A stretch of DNA of 64,000 nucleotides from Albifimbria verrucaria (lineage: Eukaryota; Ascomycota; Sordariomycetes; Hypocreales; Stachybotryaceae): positions 1,302,001 to 1,366,000 of the forward strand of contig JAHREC010000019.1 in assembly GCA_020081605.1 (NCBI GenBank), written 5' to 3'. The translations under genes were made by a program, and so were the position numbers. The first letter of the stretch is position 1, and each line of letters opens with the position of its first letter. The notes beneath the pieces were generated by a model, which saw only the letters and a list, made by a program, of their open reading frames with translations, was not told the origin of the DNA and did not search any database. Shown piece by piece: positions 10,060 through 21,685 of this stretch.

Positions 10060-11711
10060 ACGTTTCATACTTCTCAGGGCTCCGGAGGCTCAGTCTGGCT
10101 ACCATGCCGTATTACGAGCCTGCAACCGAACCATGATTCGTGCAGGCTGGGCGGTATCGCGCAAGCCAGCCGAGCCTCTGGTCTCAGATTTTCTTCCTGG
10201 ACATCGGCGGAAATGCAAGCGGTTCCGGGCGATCTACGGATTTGCGGGGTTGAGGTTATCAGGAATTGTCTGATTTTAGGCTTTGCTCGTTTCTTTTCCC
10301 ACAACTCTGGAGACCTGGGTCTCTAGTAGCGATCACTGATAGCAAGATAATCAGCACATCTTGAAATCCCAGTAGTGACCGTGCGCATCCGATTTCTGCC
10401 ATTTTTACTAGTTTTTGTGTCATGTTATCATGAAGCATTCGATCTTGGTTCAAAATCGAGATCACTCAAGCATAGCAACATGGCCCATACTGCCTTTTCT
10501 TCATGCCAAGCATTGCAGCAAGTCTACACCTGCGACCACTCCATGGGCGGGGAATAATCAAACTGATTGGCCGGTATTGAGAAACGGTGTAAACAGTAGC
10601 GGCAGATGTGAGATGCCCGTCCCTGTCAGCCCTACCGGCCCAATGTGCGGCCACATGCGGGCTGTGTAGATGAGCCACAAACCATTTGCAACGAGCGATA
10701 GGGCTGAGTGGGTTGCCTCGAAGCGAGCTTGGATCTTCTTGGCCCAGCAATGCAGATTCGCACTGTAGGCGTAGAATTCTTTAGATATGGCTGGAGGAAC
10801 ACACTGGATGCGTTGTATGCAACGGAAAGGGGCTCTGGTAGAAGGTATGATCCTTATAACAGCCCGGGAGTTTATGAAAGGCCCCTAATAACTATGGAAG
10901 GATCATAGTCAGTTTCAAAACCTCTGAATACTGAAGGTGATCGATTCTGGAAGCTGAACACATAGGACAGAGCCTGAGAATACTTGCTATATCCAGCCGA
11001 AAGCCCGTACACCGTTTGGCGTTTGGTGGGATTGATTAGCCTCGCCTGCCTCAGATGGGAGTTCGGATAGAGCATTAGCACAACAGTAATTCTGTATAGC
11101 TCTCTATATTTGAAAGTAGACTTCCTTTTTCGTTTCCGGGTGTTGTGGTTCAGTCGGGCTTGTTAACTGTGCTCATGGCTTGCAGCTGTTCAAAAGCGAT
11201 CAGGATAGGATTCTCCTGCTTACGATATAGCACGACTAAAGAATCATAGCAACGAAAGTTGCCATGGATTGGTATTAAGTACTGGACATCCTCGAGAATA
11301 AAAGACAAGGCTCACCATGGGCTGTACATTAGTAGCTGGGCAAGTGTTGTAGTCTACAAACCAGCAGGTAGATTTAAAGACTGGTGCTTGGATAATGCGG
11401 TATCCACGTGCGTATTTAGAAGAGAAGTTTCCCGCTGGCTTCGCCTTTGTTTAGGTATACTGTAGGAAGGGATGCATCTAATGCTCGTTATCTCACGGTT
11501 TGGGGTGAGCAACGAGTGCCAGGGAGCAATGCTCCACAGTCAGTTCTTGGTCCAGCAAAACGCGGGTGCAGCAGCAACTTTAACTCGCCATCTTCAACAT
11601 CCAGCCGACGGTGCCGACACTTCCAGCCGATCGTATCAGTTGACGCAGAAACACTCGCCCATAGTCTGATTGCGAAACCCTGGGGATGGGTTTCGCTTGG
11701 TGGAGCTGGGG
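10060..11711. other. Gene-poor 1.65 kb spacer
   Basis: I find no coding sequence with recognisable motifs, splice structure or codon bias on either strand. The calmodulin 3' UTR occupies the first part and the promoter of the regulatory gene the last part. It marks the boundary between the housekeeping block and the metabolic cluster. Confidence 0.5.
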
Positions 11712-14320
11712 ATGGATGTTAACCGCTCGGCACAGCCCCATGGGGTAGCCCATCGCATTAAGAACAAGAGATCGCGGTCTGGTGAGTGACAACGCCCTTG
11801 TGAAAACCTCAAGGCATTTTCATGTCAGAATGAGGCAATCCATTGACCAACTATTCCGACCCCAGGATGCATGACTTGTCGGGCACGCAAGGTCAAGTGT
11901 GATGAGAGACCCAACGGCTGTGCTAATTGCGAGAAACTCCATTTGGAGTGTTCTGGTTACAACCAACTGAGACAACGGAGTTCCACTGCTGGCAAGAGAA
12001 CGTATAGATCATGTAACGGATGTCGTTCAGCGAGATGCAAGTGCTCGGGTGAGCGACCCGTGTGCGCTCGGTGTCGCGAGGACAATCTTGACTGCTCTTA
12101 TCGTGATGATCCGGAACGAAGTAGATTAGGCTCGTCTCAAACACCAAGGAGACGCAGTTTACACACGCCAGAAGAATCCGAGCATATTGGGCCATTGTCT
12201 CGCCACATATCAGAGACACCGGTCGACAGTGACTCTGCTACATCGCAGCACCTGCCATGGTAAGGAATAGAAGGGGAGGGGCTTCAGTTAACGACTTTGG
12301 GCTAACATGGTAAAGGCTTGTTTCTAAGAAGCTCCCAGGAAGAAAACACATAAGGGTCTTGGTTGCGTCGTATTTTCAGAACTTCCATTATCTTCGATGC
12401 TTCGCATTTATACACAAGCCCTCGTTTCTGCGCAAACTCGACGAAAAACTCACGACCGGGTTACAGGATAACGCTTTGCTACACATCATGTGTGCACTCG
12501 GCGCGCAGTAAGAACCTTAACTCGTAGCAAGTCAGGGGCACAGCTAAGTATCTCCGCAGATATTACGCATTAGAGCATAGCGAGACGGTCCAGAATTTGC
12601 CCTCCGATTTTGTCCTCCTGGCTGGCAATCACTGGGCCAAGACTGCGGAACGGTTATTGCTTGCAAACACTAACGAAATTTCTGTTGAAGGGCTTATGGT
12701 AATTATTTTCTTACAATTCTTTTAAGGCCTGTATTGACAAATTGCTAGACAGCTCAATTGCTGTATGATTATGCCTTGCGAATGGCTAACTTTACTCAAG
12801 CCTTCATTCTCAGCGCTGTGATGGCTCGCATGACCCAAGCTCTTCAGATTAACCTTGAGTACTCCACAGACGTGTTGCATCAGACCTCCAACGAAGGTCT
12901 TTCTGCGACCGTTCGGGAGAGTCGTCGACGTCTAATGTGGAGTTGTTACATCACCGACGTTCTTTGCGGTAGCGGTGTAGATCAACTCTCGCTTATCCAC
13001 GAGCTTGATCTGAAGATTCAGCTTCCATGCAACAACCGCAACTTCTTGTACGAGCGGCCCTGTGTAACCAAGACTATTACCGGCGCCGCTTTGGATTTCC
13101 TACCACCTCCACTGGTCCCAGCTGACATCAACGGCAACATGGGCATGTTGGCATTTTTCGTGCAGCAAATAGAGATTCGGCGGCGCGTTCTGAGATACAT
13201 CAAGAAACTGGACAAGGCGACGCTACCTTGGCTCCCTGGTTCCGAATTCTCGCTGCTAGATACGGAACTCAGGAATTGGTACAACACACTCCCCGACAAT
13301 TTGCGGTTTACTACGTCCACCATATATATGCGGCAGGAATCATCGCAGCTTTCCGCCCTGTGTGTTTTTCATTGTGCCTATCATCAGACCATGTGCGATT
13401 TGTATAGAATAGGAATGCCTGCGCTGTACAAGTTACGCTCTGCATTCCATTTTCCCCAGAGCAAGGACAGTATCAAAAACAGCTGCAATGGTCTCTCTTT
13501 AGAGAAGCAAGGACGTTGGCAGCCATTATCGCAGAGGGTCAGCGCCATGGTCCAGGAACCATTGGAGATTCTTGGCTTCCAACAATTGCATATGATAGCA
13601 ACCGGATCATGCTTTTCTATCTCACTCAGTTGATTGATTCTCCCACCGCGAGCAAGCGCGAATTGGTACTAAGTACCATTCCTTACCTTCACAGTAATCT
13701 CAAAGCCTTGAAGTCCATGATGAGCACCAATGTTGTAGCAAAGGGTTTGGTCAGTCTATTATATCTACAAAGTGCCCCATATCACCGCTTGCTAACAAGA
13801 CATTGTAGGCTGATGCTGCCGAATCCATGCTAGAGAAGCTTGGTGTTAACTCCAATAACATACGGCCTATGCCAGACGTTATTTTAGATGACCCTTATCT
13901 AGCTCAGCTCAATAGGCATCGGAGAAGTCTCCCAGGGACACCCGTCCAAAGCGCCCCTGATTACGTGCTCAATCCGCTGTCTATCTTCCGTATGGCACGC
14001 AACGATATACCTGAGGGACATGCCCCTGAACAAACCCCGATCCTGGATGCGAACCTCGCGAATGGAGGTATCCAGTTTACAGCGAAGAATCCCCTACTCT
14101 ACCACCCACAATTGAGCAGACTCGCGAAGCAAATGAGATTTACAATTCCTTCGACAACTTTGGGGCTAATCTAGGTCAATTCTTCGCCGCTGATACGTCT
14201 TTGGGGGTGAACTGGCAATCAGCGGAGATGATTGTAGGATCCGGAATGGAGGGCGATGGACTGCTGCCCTGGATCCCTGCCTCACAATTAGGTGGCTCAG
14301 TTTTCGAAACACAAACTTGA
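11712..14320 (+). CDS. Zn2Cys6 transcription factor with two tandem binuclear clusters and a fungal MHR domain
   Basis: Exon 1 (11712-11781) gives MDVNRSAQPHG...KNKRSRS. After an intron, exon 2 begins with the first cluster, CMTCRARKVKCDERPNGC-ANC-EKLHLEC (C-x2-C-x6-C-x6-C-x2-C-x6-C). About 20 residues later comes a second, CNGC-RSARCKC-SGERPVC-ARC-REDNLDC, with the same spacing. The fungal-specific TF domain follows (HIRVLVASYFQNFHYLRCF, FIHKPSFLRKL, HIMCALGAQYYALEH, RRRLMWSCYITDVLCGSG). At least four introns are visible. Two frame breaks occur: near 13458 (GG for G, giving FPQEQGQYQKQL) and at about 14050. The corrected C-terminus ends ...GGSVFETQT at 14320. It is convergent with the dioxygenase gene and is the obvious candidate regulator of the adjacent transporter and enzyme genes. 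Its inducer and binding site are unknown. Confidence 0.88.
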
Positions 14321-14497
14321 TATATTGGTTACGCAGAAAGCAATGAGTCTAACTCCGGAGGCTGTTTGGTATCTAGGGAAGCATAATACTTGCAATTCAT
14401 GCTATGACAGTTCGGAGTATTAGATGCCAAGATCTGGCCAATATACAATGATTGATCGCCTCACCTACTGCTGATAGGTCGGCCATCTTCTCGTATT

Positions 14498-15839
14498 TTA
14501 TTCAGCATCGAGTGGGCAGGTTGGAGGATTATCATTTACTTGGATACCTCCACGCTTTTTCAATCGGTAATCGGGATATGGCAATTTCCAGCCCCTTCTT
14601 CAAGCGGCACTGACAGCCAGAGCCTCATTAGATGCCTTCGTGGCAGTGGTTTACCCTGCTCGTCCACCGAACCAGGAGCATAATCTTTGTATGCAGTGCG
14701 GGCATGGAAAACCTGGGAATTGCTCAAGAACTGAATGTCGCCGGGGTCCAGAATCATGTGAAGGGATTCTCGCAGGCACACCTCCTCCAGCACTTGCATG
14801 GCGTGCATATGGGCTTCTGTCGGAGGGGGATCTTGGAATCAGGTCCAGAGTTGAACCTCTTCAGCGAGTTGACGTTCATGGGATCAAACTTGCCAAAAAC
14901 CCTGGGTGACCCCTCTGGGTCGTTCTCGAGATAAAATACCGAGCCACGGATCCAAGGCTCCTGGCCTTCGGAGACTTCACCTTTGCGGTCAAAGTACCAG
15001 ACAGGCTCACAGAGTAGCTTGGCGACGTCGGGGTAATCACGCTGCAGAATGTTGAAGATGTGGTGCATGGAGACAATATCGGACTCGCCACCCTCCATAG
15101 CCTTGGCCATGCAAAGGAGTCCAACAAGATCAGAAGCGTCAGTGTGGAAAAATTGTCTATTCGGATTAGTATATGACAAATCATAGAAACAGAATAACAG
15201 TGATTCACAGATAGCAACGGAATGTCATACCTGTTGTTTGTTCGGTAGACTCTGACTCTGTCCGGCTCAAAGACCTCGCCAAGATCCTTCACATGACCTA
15301 GGACATGGCCACGTCCATTTTGGCTGGTGAAGTAGCCTAGATGGCTTCCCAACCCCATGTAGGCAGTAGCACACTTCTTGTTACCCCATTCACGCACAGG
15401 AATGTTCTTGAATAGCCAAAATCCCTGTCCATCAACGAGGGTCTTACGGAGCACTTGAAGGCGAGTTGCCAGGTGAGGAAGAGGAAAGAGGTCCTACAGC
15501 TTAAATTAATAAGACTCATGGGCCAGGTCTGATTAGCGAGCTTACCTTGGTCATGCCAACCAAAGGGTGGCCATCTTGGATGAACTTGTCGGCAGCAGCC
15601 TCGATCTCAGCGATTTCACTCTCGTTGAAAGCATATGTCCACTTCTCCGGGTTGTTCTTGAACTCATCTGCCGTCCAGACCGTGGGCCCGGTGATGGCTT
15701 TAGGAAACTTCTCATATGGCTGAACCCATGAGTAGACTGGCGCATGCATACCCGATGTCTTGTATCCATCCGGGAAGAGAGATTTGTCCACGGTGGGCTC
15801 AGACCACGCGGTAGCTGTATCTACAGTTGCTGCAGCCAT
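14498..15839 (-). CDS. TauD/TfdA-family Fe(II)/2-oxoglutarate dioxygenase, candidate sulfonate (taurine) dioxygenase
   Basis: ATG at 15839 (MAAATVDTATAWSEP); three exons, about 380 residues. The family signature is clear: ADEFKNNPEKWTYAFNESE and FIQDGHPLVGMTK in the N-terminal part, GQGFWLFKNIPV, the iron-binding HTD of RQFFHTDASDLVGLL, and the distal His/Arg of PRRHLMRLWLSVP. Breaks near 14829 (one C short, IPPPTEAHMHAM) and 14593 (one G short, EEGGWKLPYPDYRL) are homopolymer losses; the corrected end is ...PPTCPLDAE at 14500. TauD enzymes hydroxylate the carbon next to sulfur so that sulfite is released with an aldehyde. The family also includes herbicide and xanthine dioxygenases, so sequence alone does not fix the substrate. 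The nearby sulfite oxidase makes a sulfonate the favoured substrate. No targeting signal is seen, so it is probably cytosolic. Confidence 0.85.
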
Positions 15840-16602
15840 GGCGCCGGAGTGTCGTTTAACTTGTTCAAGGGGCCTTTTGGGTTGTCTTAAATATTTTGTT
15901 AATGATACTGGCTTGTCAAAGATGGTTGAGTATTAACTGGTGAGATTCTGGAAGTCTTGACAAAATGTCAGGCCATACACTGGACATTTATATTCCCTCA
16001 CGTTCCAACGGCACTTCTCCACATCATTTCACAATGAACTGCTGGACGAGAATGCCGCCTTCTTACCCAAGGCCATAACATGCTCTTCGTCTCGGGAAGA
16101 TCGAGGTCTCCAGGCTCCACTTGCACCCCACCTGCAGATGCACCTCCGTTTGGCTGATCGGCTCGGCTGGAAGCGTCGCTTACGGCTGGAACGGGGGCCG
16201 GACGCCAACGCAGACGGACTTGTCGACGGCCCCATTTGGCGCCTTGGAAGCCGCCTTCATTTGTTCCTTGAGGCAGGACAACGTGCATCATAGTGGTAAA
16301 CGCAAGGTTATTGCGTGCTTCAGGGTTCAGGTTGCGTTTCGATCCTGGCGGTACCAAGCCGTTGGGACCCGTGGTGTTGTTGTAATTGCAGATATACCAC
16401 AACCGATGCACGCTCTCTCGCCGTTTTCATGAATCGCAACTCGCATTTTCGTTCACCATAGTTTTTGCACTAAATCTCGGCCGTTTCTGATGTTCTGAAG
16501 AATTTTCTTCGACTCCTCAATTCTTCAATTACTCACGCCGTGGTAATATAGGAGGGTTTCCTGTTTCAATCACGGCGACCTCTGCAACCATACCACATTG
16601 CA
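15840..16602. promoter_or_regulatory. Shared divergent promoter region of dioxygenase and transporter
   Basis: 763 bp separate the two start codons, which point away from each other, so both genes draw on this DNA. Co-regulation by the nearby Zn2Cys6 protein is inferred. I could not pick out a convincing operator, although CGG and CCG triplets of the kind bound by this family are frequent around 16140-16260. A 137-codon open frame on the minus strand (15998-16411) has no recognisable domain and was not called. Confidence 0.45.
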
Positions 16603-18591
16603 ATGAAGCGTTCGGATTGGAAGGCGGTTACGCCTTATATGCTATACTGTTGCTTGGTTTTCAATGCCGGAAATGTACTCTTTGGCATGTAAGTGATGAC
16701 CCTGCGGGTTATATGAGTGAGTGATTAGCTCTGGTGGCTGACTTACACGCTATATCAGAGATGTCGCATCCTTTGGATCTCTCCAGGCTCTACCCAGCTT
16801 TTTGCGTCAATTTGGGGAGCTCCAACCCAATGGAACATATGGACTATCGACATCTCGTAAAAGTATCATGAATTCTGGTAAGTCTGTGCCCGCAATAGTT
16901 GCCGCTTTGTTGCTGACAATGTATAATGCAGTGAATTGGACTGGCAAGCTAGTTGGATGTGCCATCTTTGAGCCCCTTCTGGAGCGTTTCGGGTATAAGA
17001 AAACTATTTATATATTGTCTAGCATTCAAATCATCGCCGTCATCCGTAAGTAGTCTCGACTCGAGAAATGGAAGCCCTACTGCGACATTTGGGAGCTTGA
17101 CTAACCATCCCAGTTGAGATAACGGCCACGAACTGGATCCAATTCTCTGTCGGCCGAGTATTTGCATATCTAGCCGTCGGTATCGTCGAGCCTACCATTC
17201 CAACCTACCAAGCCGAGCTTGCTCCTGCTTCTCTACGCGGCTTCTTTGCTGGTAATGTGCAAGTCCTCGTGCATGTTGGAAGTATCTGGGGCGCCGGTAT
17301 GAGCCGTGCCTATGCGAACGAGCTGGATAGGAAGGGCTGGATGATTCCTGTGTCAATGCAGATGATTCCCGCTATTCTGCTACTGATTGGTGTTCCCTTT
17401 TGTATCGAGTCGCCTCGGTGGCTAATCACACATGGCCGCAGGGTACGTTCACAATCTCGTGTAGCCTGGTGCTCAAATGACATGCTTATCACCATAATAG
17501 GATGAGGCCATTCGCAGCCTTGCCAGGATTAGGTCCAAGAACGGCGATGGTTCTGATGCTGCTGCGCTCGAAGTCGATGCTTTCGAACAGGCTATCGAGG
17601 AGAGCAAGACAATGAATAATGGAACTTGGAAGGACCTGTTCAACAAAACATATTTCAATCGAACCATGGTGAGGCGTCTTCCCTTTCCTTCTGATACCGA
17701 ACATAATGACTAACAACTAAGATTATCACTTTTGTCTTCTTCTTCCAGCAGGTCACTGGCCAGCAATTTGCAAACTCGTATGGTCCTACGTAAGTGCATC
17801 TCGTCATTTTAATCAAGATAACGCTTGTGAATTAACGCAAGTCTAGTTTCTTCCGAAGCATGGGAATTCCTCGGACCAACTTTTCACTTACTCAACGCTC
17901 ATCCCCGTTGCCGGCCTCTGCGGCTGCCTCATTGCTGTTTTTACTACTGATATAATTGGCCGCCGTACGCTCTGCTACATCGGAGCCGCCTTGGCTACCA
18001 TGTTCAACGCTCTCATTGGATCCATCGGCTCGAGGCCTGGGGCTAACGAGAATGCCACAGACAGCAATGTGGTTATTGCATCTGTGATATTGCTGAACGG
18101 TGTGTGCAAACTTGGTGTGGCGAGTCAGTGTTGGCTCATTGCATCTGAGATTGGGGGTACACAGATGCGTAAGAAGCTTATGGGCTGGGGAGTGGTAGTC
18201 GATGTCTTTGCCGCTTTTCTGGTGACATTCTTTACGCCCTACCTCCAAAATGGGCCGCACGTACAGCTTGGTGCTAGAGTTGGGTACATCTTTATGGGGC
18301 TGGCGGCGGCTTCGTTCTTATTCTTTATCTTCTTTACGCCAGAGCTGAAAGGTCGATCTCTAGAAGAAGTCGATGAGCTGTTCGAAGTAAGTCTCGTCTT
18401 CGGTATACTTACAAATTCGCTTTTTCTAACACTCACAGCGCGATCTCTGGCCATGGCAGTTCAGTTCTGCCGAGACACACGGCGTAGGCGCTCGCATTGC
18501 AGCTTTGGAAGGTGGCAGATATGATGTGGAGGAGACCCCAGACAGCAAAGTCCCAGACGATCCTAAGGACATCAAAACAGTAACTGCATAG
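16603..18591 (+). CDS. MFS transporter, sugar-porter family; candidate uptake system of the cluster
   Basis: Start MKRSDWKAVTPYMLYCC at 16603; about eight exons, about 520 residues, twelve predicted membrane segments. Sugar-porter signatures are visible: the cytoplasmic-loop motif ERFGYKK after TM2-3, the PESPRWL-type motif (IESPRWLITHGR) after TM6, QQVTGQQFANSYG in TM7 and DIIGRRT between TM8 and TM9. TM10-11 contains CWLIASEIGG and VVDVFAAFLVTFF, and PELKGRSLEEVDELFE is the usual ending motif before the C-terminal tail. One G too few in the GGG run near 17863 breaks the frame (MGNSSDQLFTYSTL). Fungal members carry sugars, polyols, inositol or organic acids, so a sulfonate substrate is only an inference from the neighbours. 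It sits head to head with the dioxygenase gene. Confidence 0.88.
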
Positions 18592-19784
18592 ATTTTGTTG
18601 CGTAATACGGATGGAGTTATTAAGGTATCACAGACTAAGGGACCAGTTCAGTGTTGGGATACATAGAATGAAGATATGAAGCGTCCGGCTACACATTATA
18701 GCGGCGCACGAAAGGCTATGGGACGATATAAATGCATGATTTGGAATTGATCTAGGGTTTTCTCTAGCAGTGCTTCATGTTCTTTTCGGTCAGTTAAAAG
18801 CAGAAACATGGTCCGGTCCAGCATGATAACTAGCCACAGCCTAGGCTGAATGGCGTACAACGTACAACGATGGCTATATCCAACGAACTGGCAAATTGTA
18901 CACACAATGAGTCAAAATACCTTGTGCCAAGGCCTTGAACAGCACAAGCTGGCCAAGGAGTGGCATGGAATTCTTTACAAGTGGCAAAGATGCCCTCTTC
19001 AGGAATGAATCGCTTCAACCACCTAACAGTACTACACTGGCTCGCGTGATCTAGCAGCGTGCGGAGGAATGAGGACATAAGAGTGACGCTTAAATCCGGG
19101 GTAGTAATTGTAGATCGAAGAGGATCGTCCTCGTGTTTTACAAAGCATCCAGAGAAAAGCCAGCGGAGATGGGCATCTCTGTGGGGTTGAGGCTTGGCCC
19201 ACGTCGCTTGGGTCGGCTGGATGGATCGTGTGGAATGCCAGCGATGTCTCAAATAGGCTTGCTCCAAAGGAACTAAATCTTCACCTCCATAACAGCTGTA
19301 GCCAATGCAATACAGTCAATGTAGACGAATCAGGTGGGCTGGTTTATTGATTCAAGGCGTGGCAGGAAACAAACGCGAGTTGCAATGGCACGTGGACCGT
19401 AGATCCCAGCCTCGGAGTAGTTCAGAATACTGAGAGTTTTCCGATCAAAGTAACTGACAATAAAACAGGGACCACAATGACTTGCCATTCGTGGGCCATC
19501 TACACACTGGTATTTGGTGATGGAAAGGGTGCGTTTGAGGTCTTGTTTTATTGTCACCTGCTTGCCGAAGTATCTTCAAGTGCCCCTTTGGAAATGATGC
19601 ATAGATGCGTTCTTGATTAACCCTGTCTTCTCAAATGCCCCTGGGATGCTGTCAACAAACTTCTCCTGATCCCGGTCCAGTCTTCCCAAGGAATTCGGGG
19701 CATCACGAACGACCATTCAGCATCTGTTCCAGCAAGCACCTTGATAAATAATCCATTCATCATCGATAGCATCACACCTAGAGA
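18592..19784. other. Spacer between transporter and sulfite oxidase genes
   Basis: 1.2 kb without a supported gene. Minus-strand open frames at 18830-19267 and 19330-19557 exist but show no motif, and joining them gives no recognisable protein. The last few hundred bases should hold the sulfite oxidase promoter. Confidence 0.4.
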
Positions 19785-21685
19785 ATGTGTAGATCAGCAC
19801 TAAAGCAACATTCTCAGAAGTTTCTCGGAAACATCAGGCTCACTGGACTTCGCCCAAGGTCCTTGCCATTTCAAGGACTGGGGATTTCAACCACACCATA
19901 TCTTCCGGCATCGCATGAGTTATATCCGCTCAATCTCAAAAGGTCAATCACGCAGTCCACAGCCCCTGCAAAATCGTCGACAGTCTATGGTCAAGCAAAG
20001 CTCCAGCCCCTCTGGGTTGTGGGCGCTGGGTTCTTAGCTGTTGTTTTGGCAGGCTTTTGTACTAACCCCATCAGCTTCGATGCAGCCGTTGCCGAGCATC
20101 CTTCAGCGGTAGAGTCTATTGTCGAAGAGGATGATATAGGGAACATATCTTACTACCATTTGGCAGATATCAGGAAGCATGGTCCCGACTCTGAAAGACC
20201 ATGGGTCGTATACAAAGGAGAGTGTACGACATTACCGACTGGGTTTCGGCTCATCCTGGCGGCGAAGTAATTCTACGGGCTGCCGGTGGCAGTATAGAAC
20301 CATACTGGGATATCTTCTCAATACACAAATCACAGAATGTCCTCGACATACTTGACCAGTTTGCTATTGGCTGGGTACATCCGGATGACCTTGGCAATGG
20401 GGGTGGGCTTGATAGAAGATCCTTTTCAGACCGACCCAGAGAGAGACGCAAGGATGCAAATTCTCACAGAGAGGCCATTCAACGCGGAGACTCCTGCCTC
20501 GGAGCTAGCAGACTCGTTCCTGACACCCAATGATGTTTTCTATGTGCGGAACCACATGTGGGTGCCGGTTGTAGACCGCGCCATTGATTACGATATCACG
20601 ATCGAGTTGCCCAACGGTGATACTAAGAAATACACAATCCGAGATTTACAGACCCGTTTCAAACAACACTCTGTGACAGCGGTCCTCCAATGCTCGGGAA
20701 ACCGTCGGAAGGATATGACAGATCATGCAAAGAAGACGAATGGTTTACAATGGACTGTTGGCGCCATCAGTTGCGCGAAATGGGAGGGTGTTCGTCTTCG
20801 CGATGTTCTTGCAGATGCAGGAGTTCCGCTCGAACACCGTGATAGCGACATGCAGCACGTCCAGTTCACCGGACTTGAGGCGTATGGCGCCAGCATTCCG
20901 ATCGCCTCGGCTCTGGATCCTCTAGGAGACGTTCTATTGGCGTTTCGCATGAATGACGAACCCTTACCGCGAGATCATGGATTCCCTGTACGAGTAATCG
21001 TGCCGGGTCATGTGGCAGCAAGGTGTGTCAAGTGGTTGAAGAGGATTATCGTTAGCGATGAAGAAAGCAACACTCCCTGGCAGCGTAAGGATTACAAGTG
21101 TTTCGGCCCCAATGAGACGGCACAGGATTGGGACAAGTATAAGTCAATCCAAAAGATGCCAGTCACGAGTGCCATTACAAGGACCAGAGTCCGTCAAGGA
21201 AGTCCAAAGGGCCAGACTCAGCCAAGCGCTGAAAATCCCAGTGCTTCTTCTTCGTACCAAGAGGAGACTTGGCCAGAAGCCAACATTATTGAAATCGAAG
21301 GTTATGCCTATTCCGGGGTGGCCGCGAAGTACAGAGAGTCGACATCAGCCTCAACGGTGGTAAAACGTGGGATCAGGCTCGACTTCTCAACGAAGACGCA
21401 CAGCTTGAGAGAGGTAGTCAGCCATGGTGCTGGAAGAGGTGGAAGTACGAGAGCGTCCTTCAGCTTAAGAACGACAATGAGGCAAGCCAAAGCCAGGAAC
21501 AGAAGATGACGGTTGTCGTCAAGGCCACGGATGACACGTACAACACCCAGCCGGAGACGCATGGGAGCATATATAACCCGCGCGGTAATCTCGCTACAGC
21601 ATGGCATAGGGTGGAAATGTCGTTGGGTGGAGAGCGAAAGGAGTTGACTGGAGCTGCAGAAAGGAATGTCAAGAATAGCAGTTGA
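19785..21685 (+). CDS. Sulfite oxidase (cytochrome b5 heme + molybdopterin domains), mitochondrial type
   Basis: The N-terminus (MCRSALKQHSQKFLGNIRL...) is rich in Arg and Ser and lacks acidic residues, like a mitochondrial presequence. A hydrophobic segment (PLWVVGAGFLAVVLAGFC) follows, as in intermembrane-space proteins. Next is a cytochrome b5 domain with HPGG and a second His in FSIHKSQNV. The Moco domain contains FYVRNHMWVPV and the molybdenum-ligand Cys in VLQCSGNRRKDM. The C-terminal dimerisation domain contains GYAYSGGGREVQRVDIS and ends ...NVKNSS at 21685. The enzyme oxidises sulfite to sulfate and passes electrons to cytochrome c. Breaks near 20218 (one G short, YKGRVYDITD), 20401 (one G extra, GNGVGLIEDPF) and 21316 (one G short) are homopolymer errors. 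The layout matches animal SUOX. In this setting it would remove the sulfite made by the dioxygenase. Confidence 0.92.

Noticed and set aside
11712..14320. Treating the transcription factor, transporter and sulfite oxidase genes as pseudogenes because of frame breaks
   Set aside because: The same kind of break hits calmodulin, SMC1 and Cdh1, which cannot all be dead; the breaks match homopolymer errors.
15998..16411. 137-codon minus-strand open frame inside the divergent promoter
   Set aside because: No domain, no splice support, and it lies in the spacer between two start codons; composition looks non-coding.
18830..19557. Minus-strand open frames between transporter and sulfite oxidase genes, considered as a fifth cluster gene
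   Set aside because: Translations show no recognisable motif and do not join into a plausible protein even allowing a one-base error.
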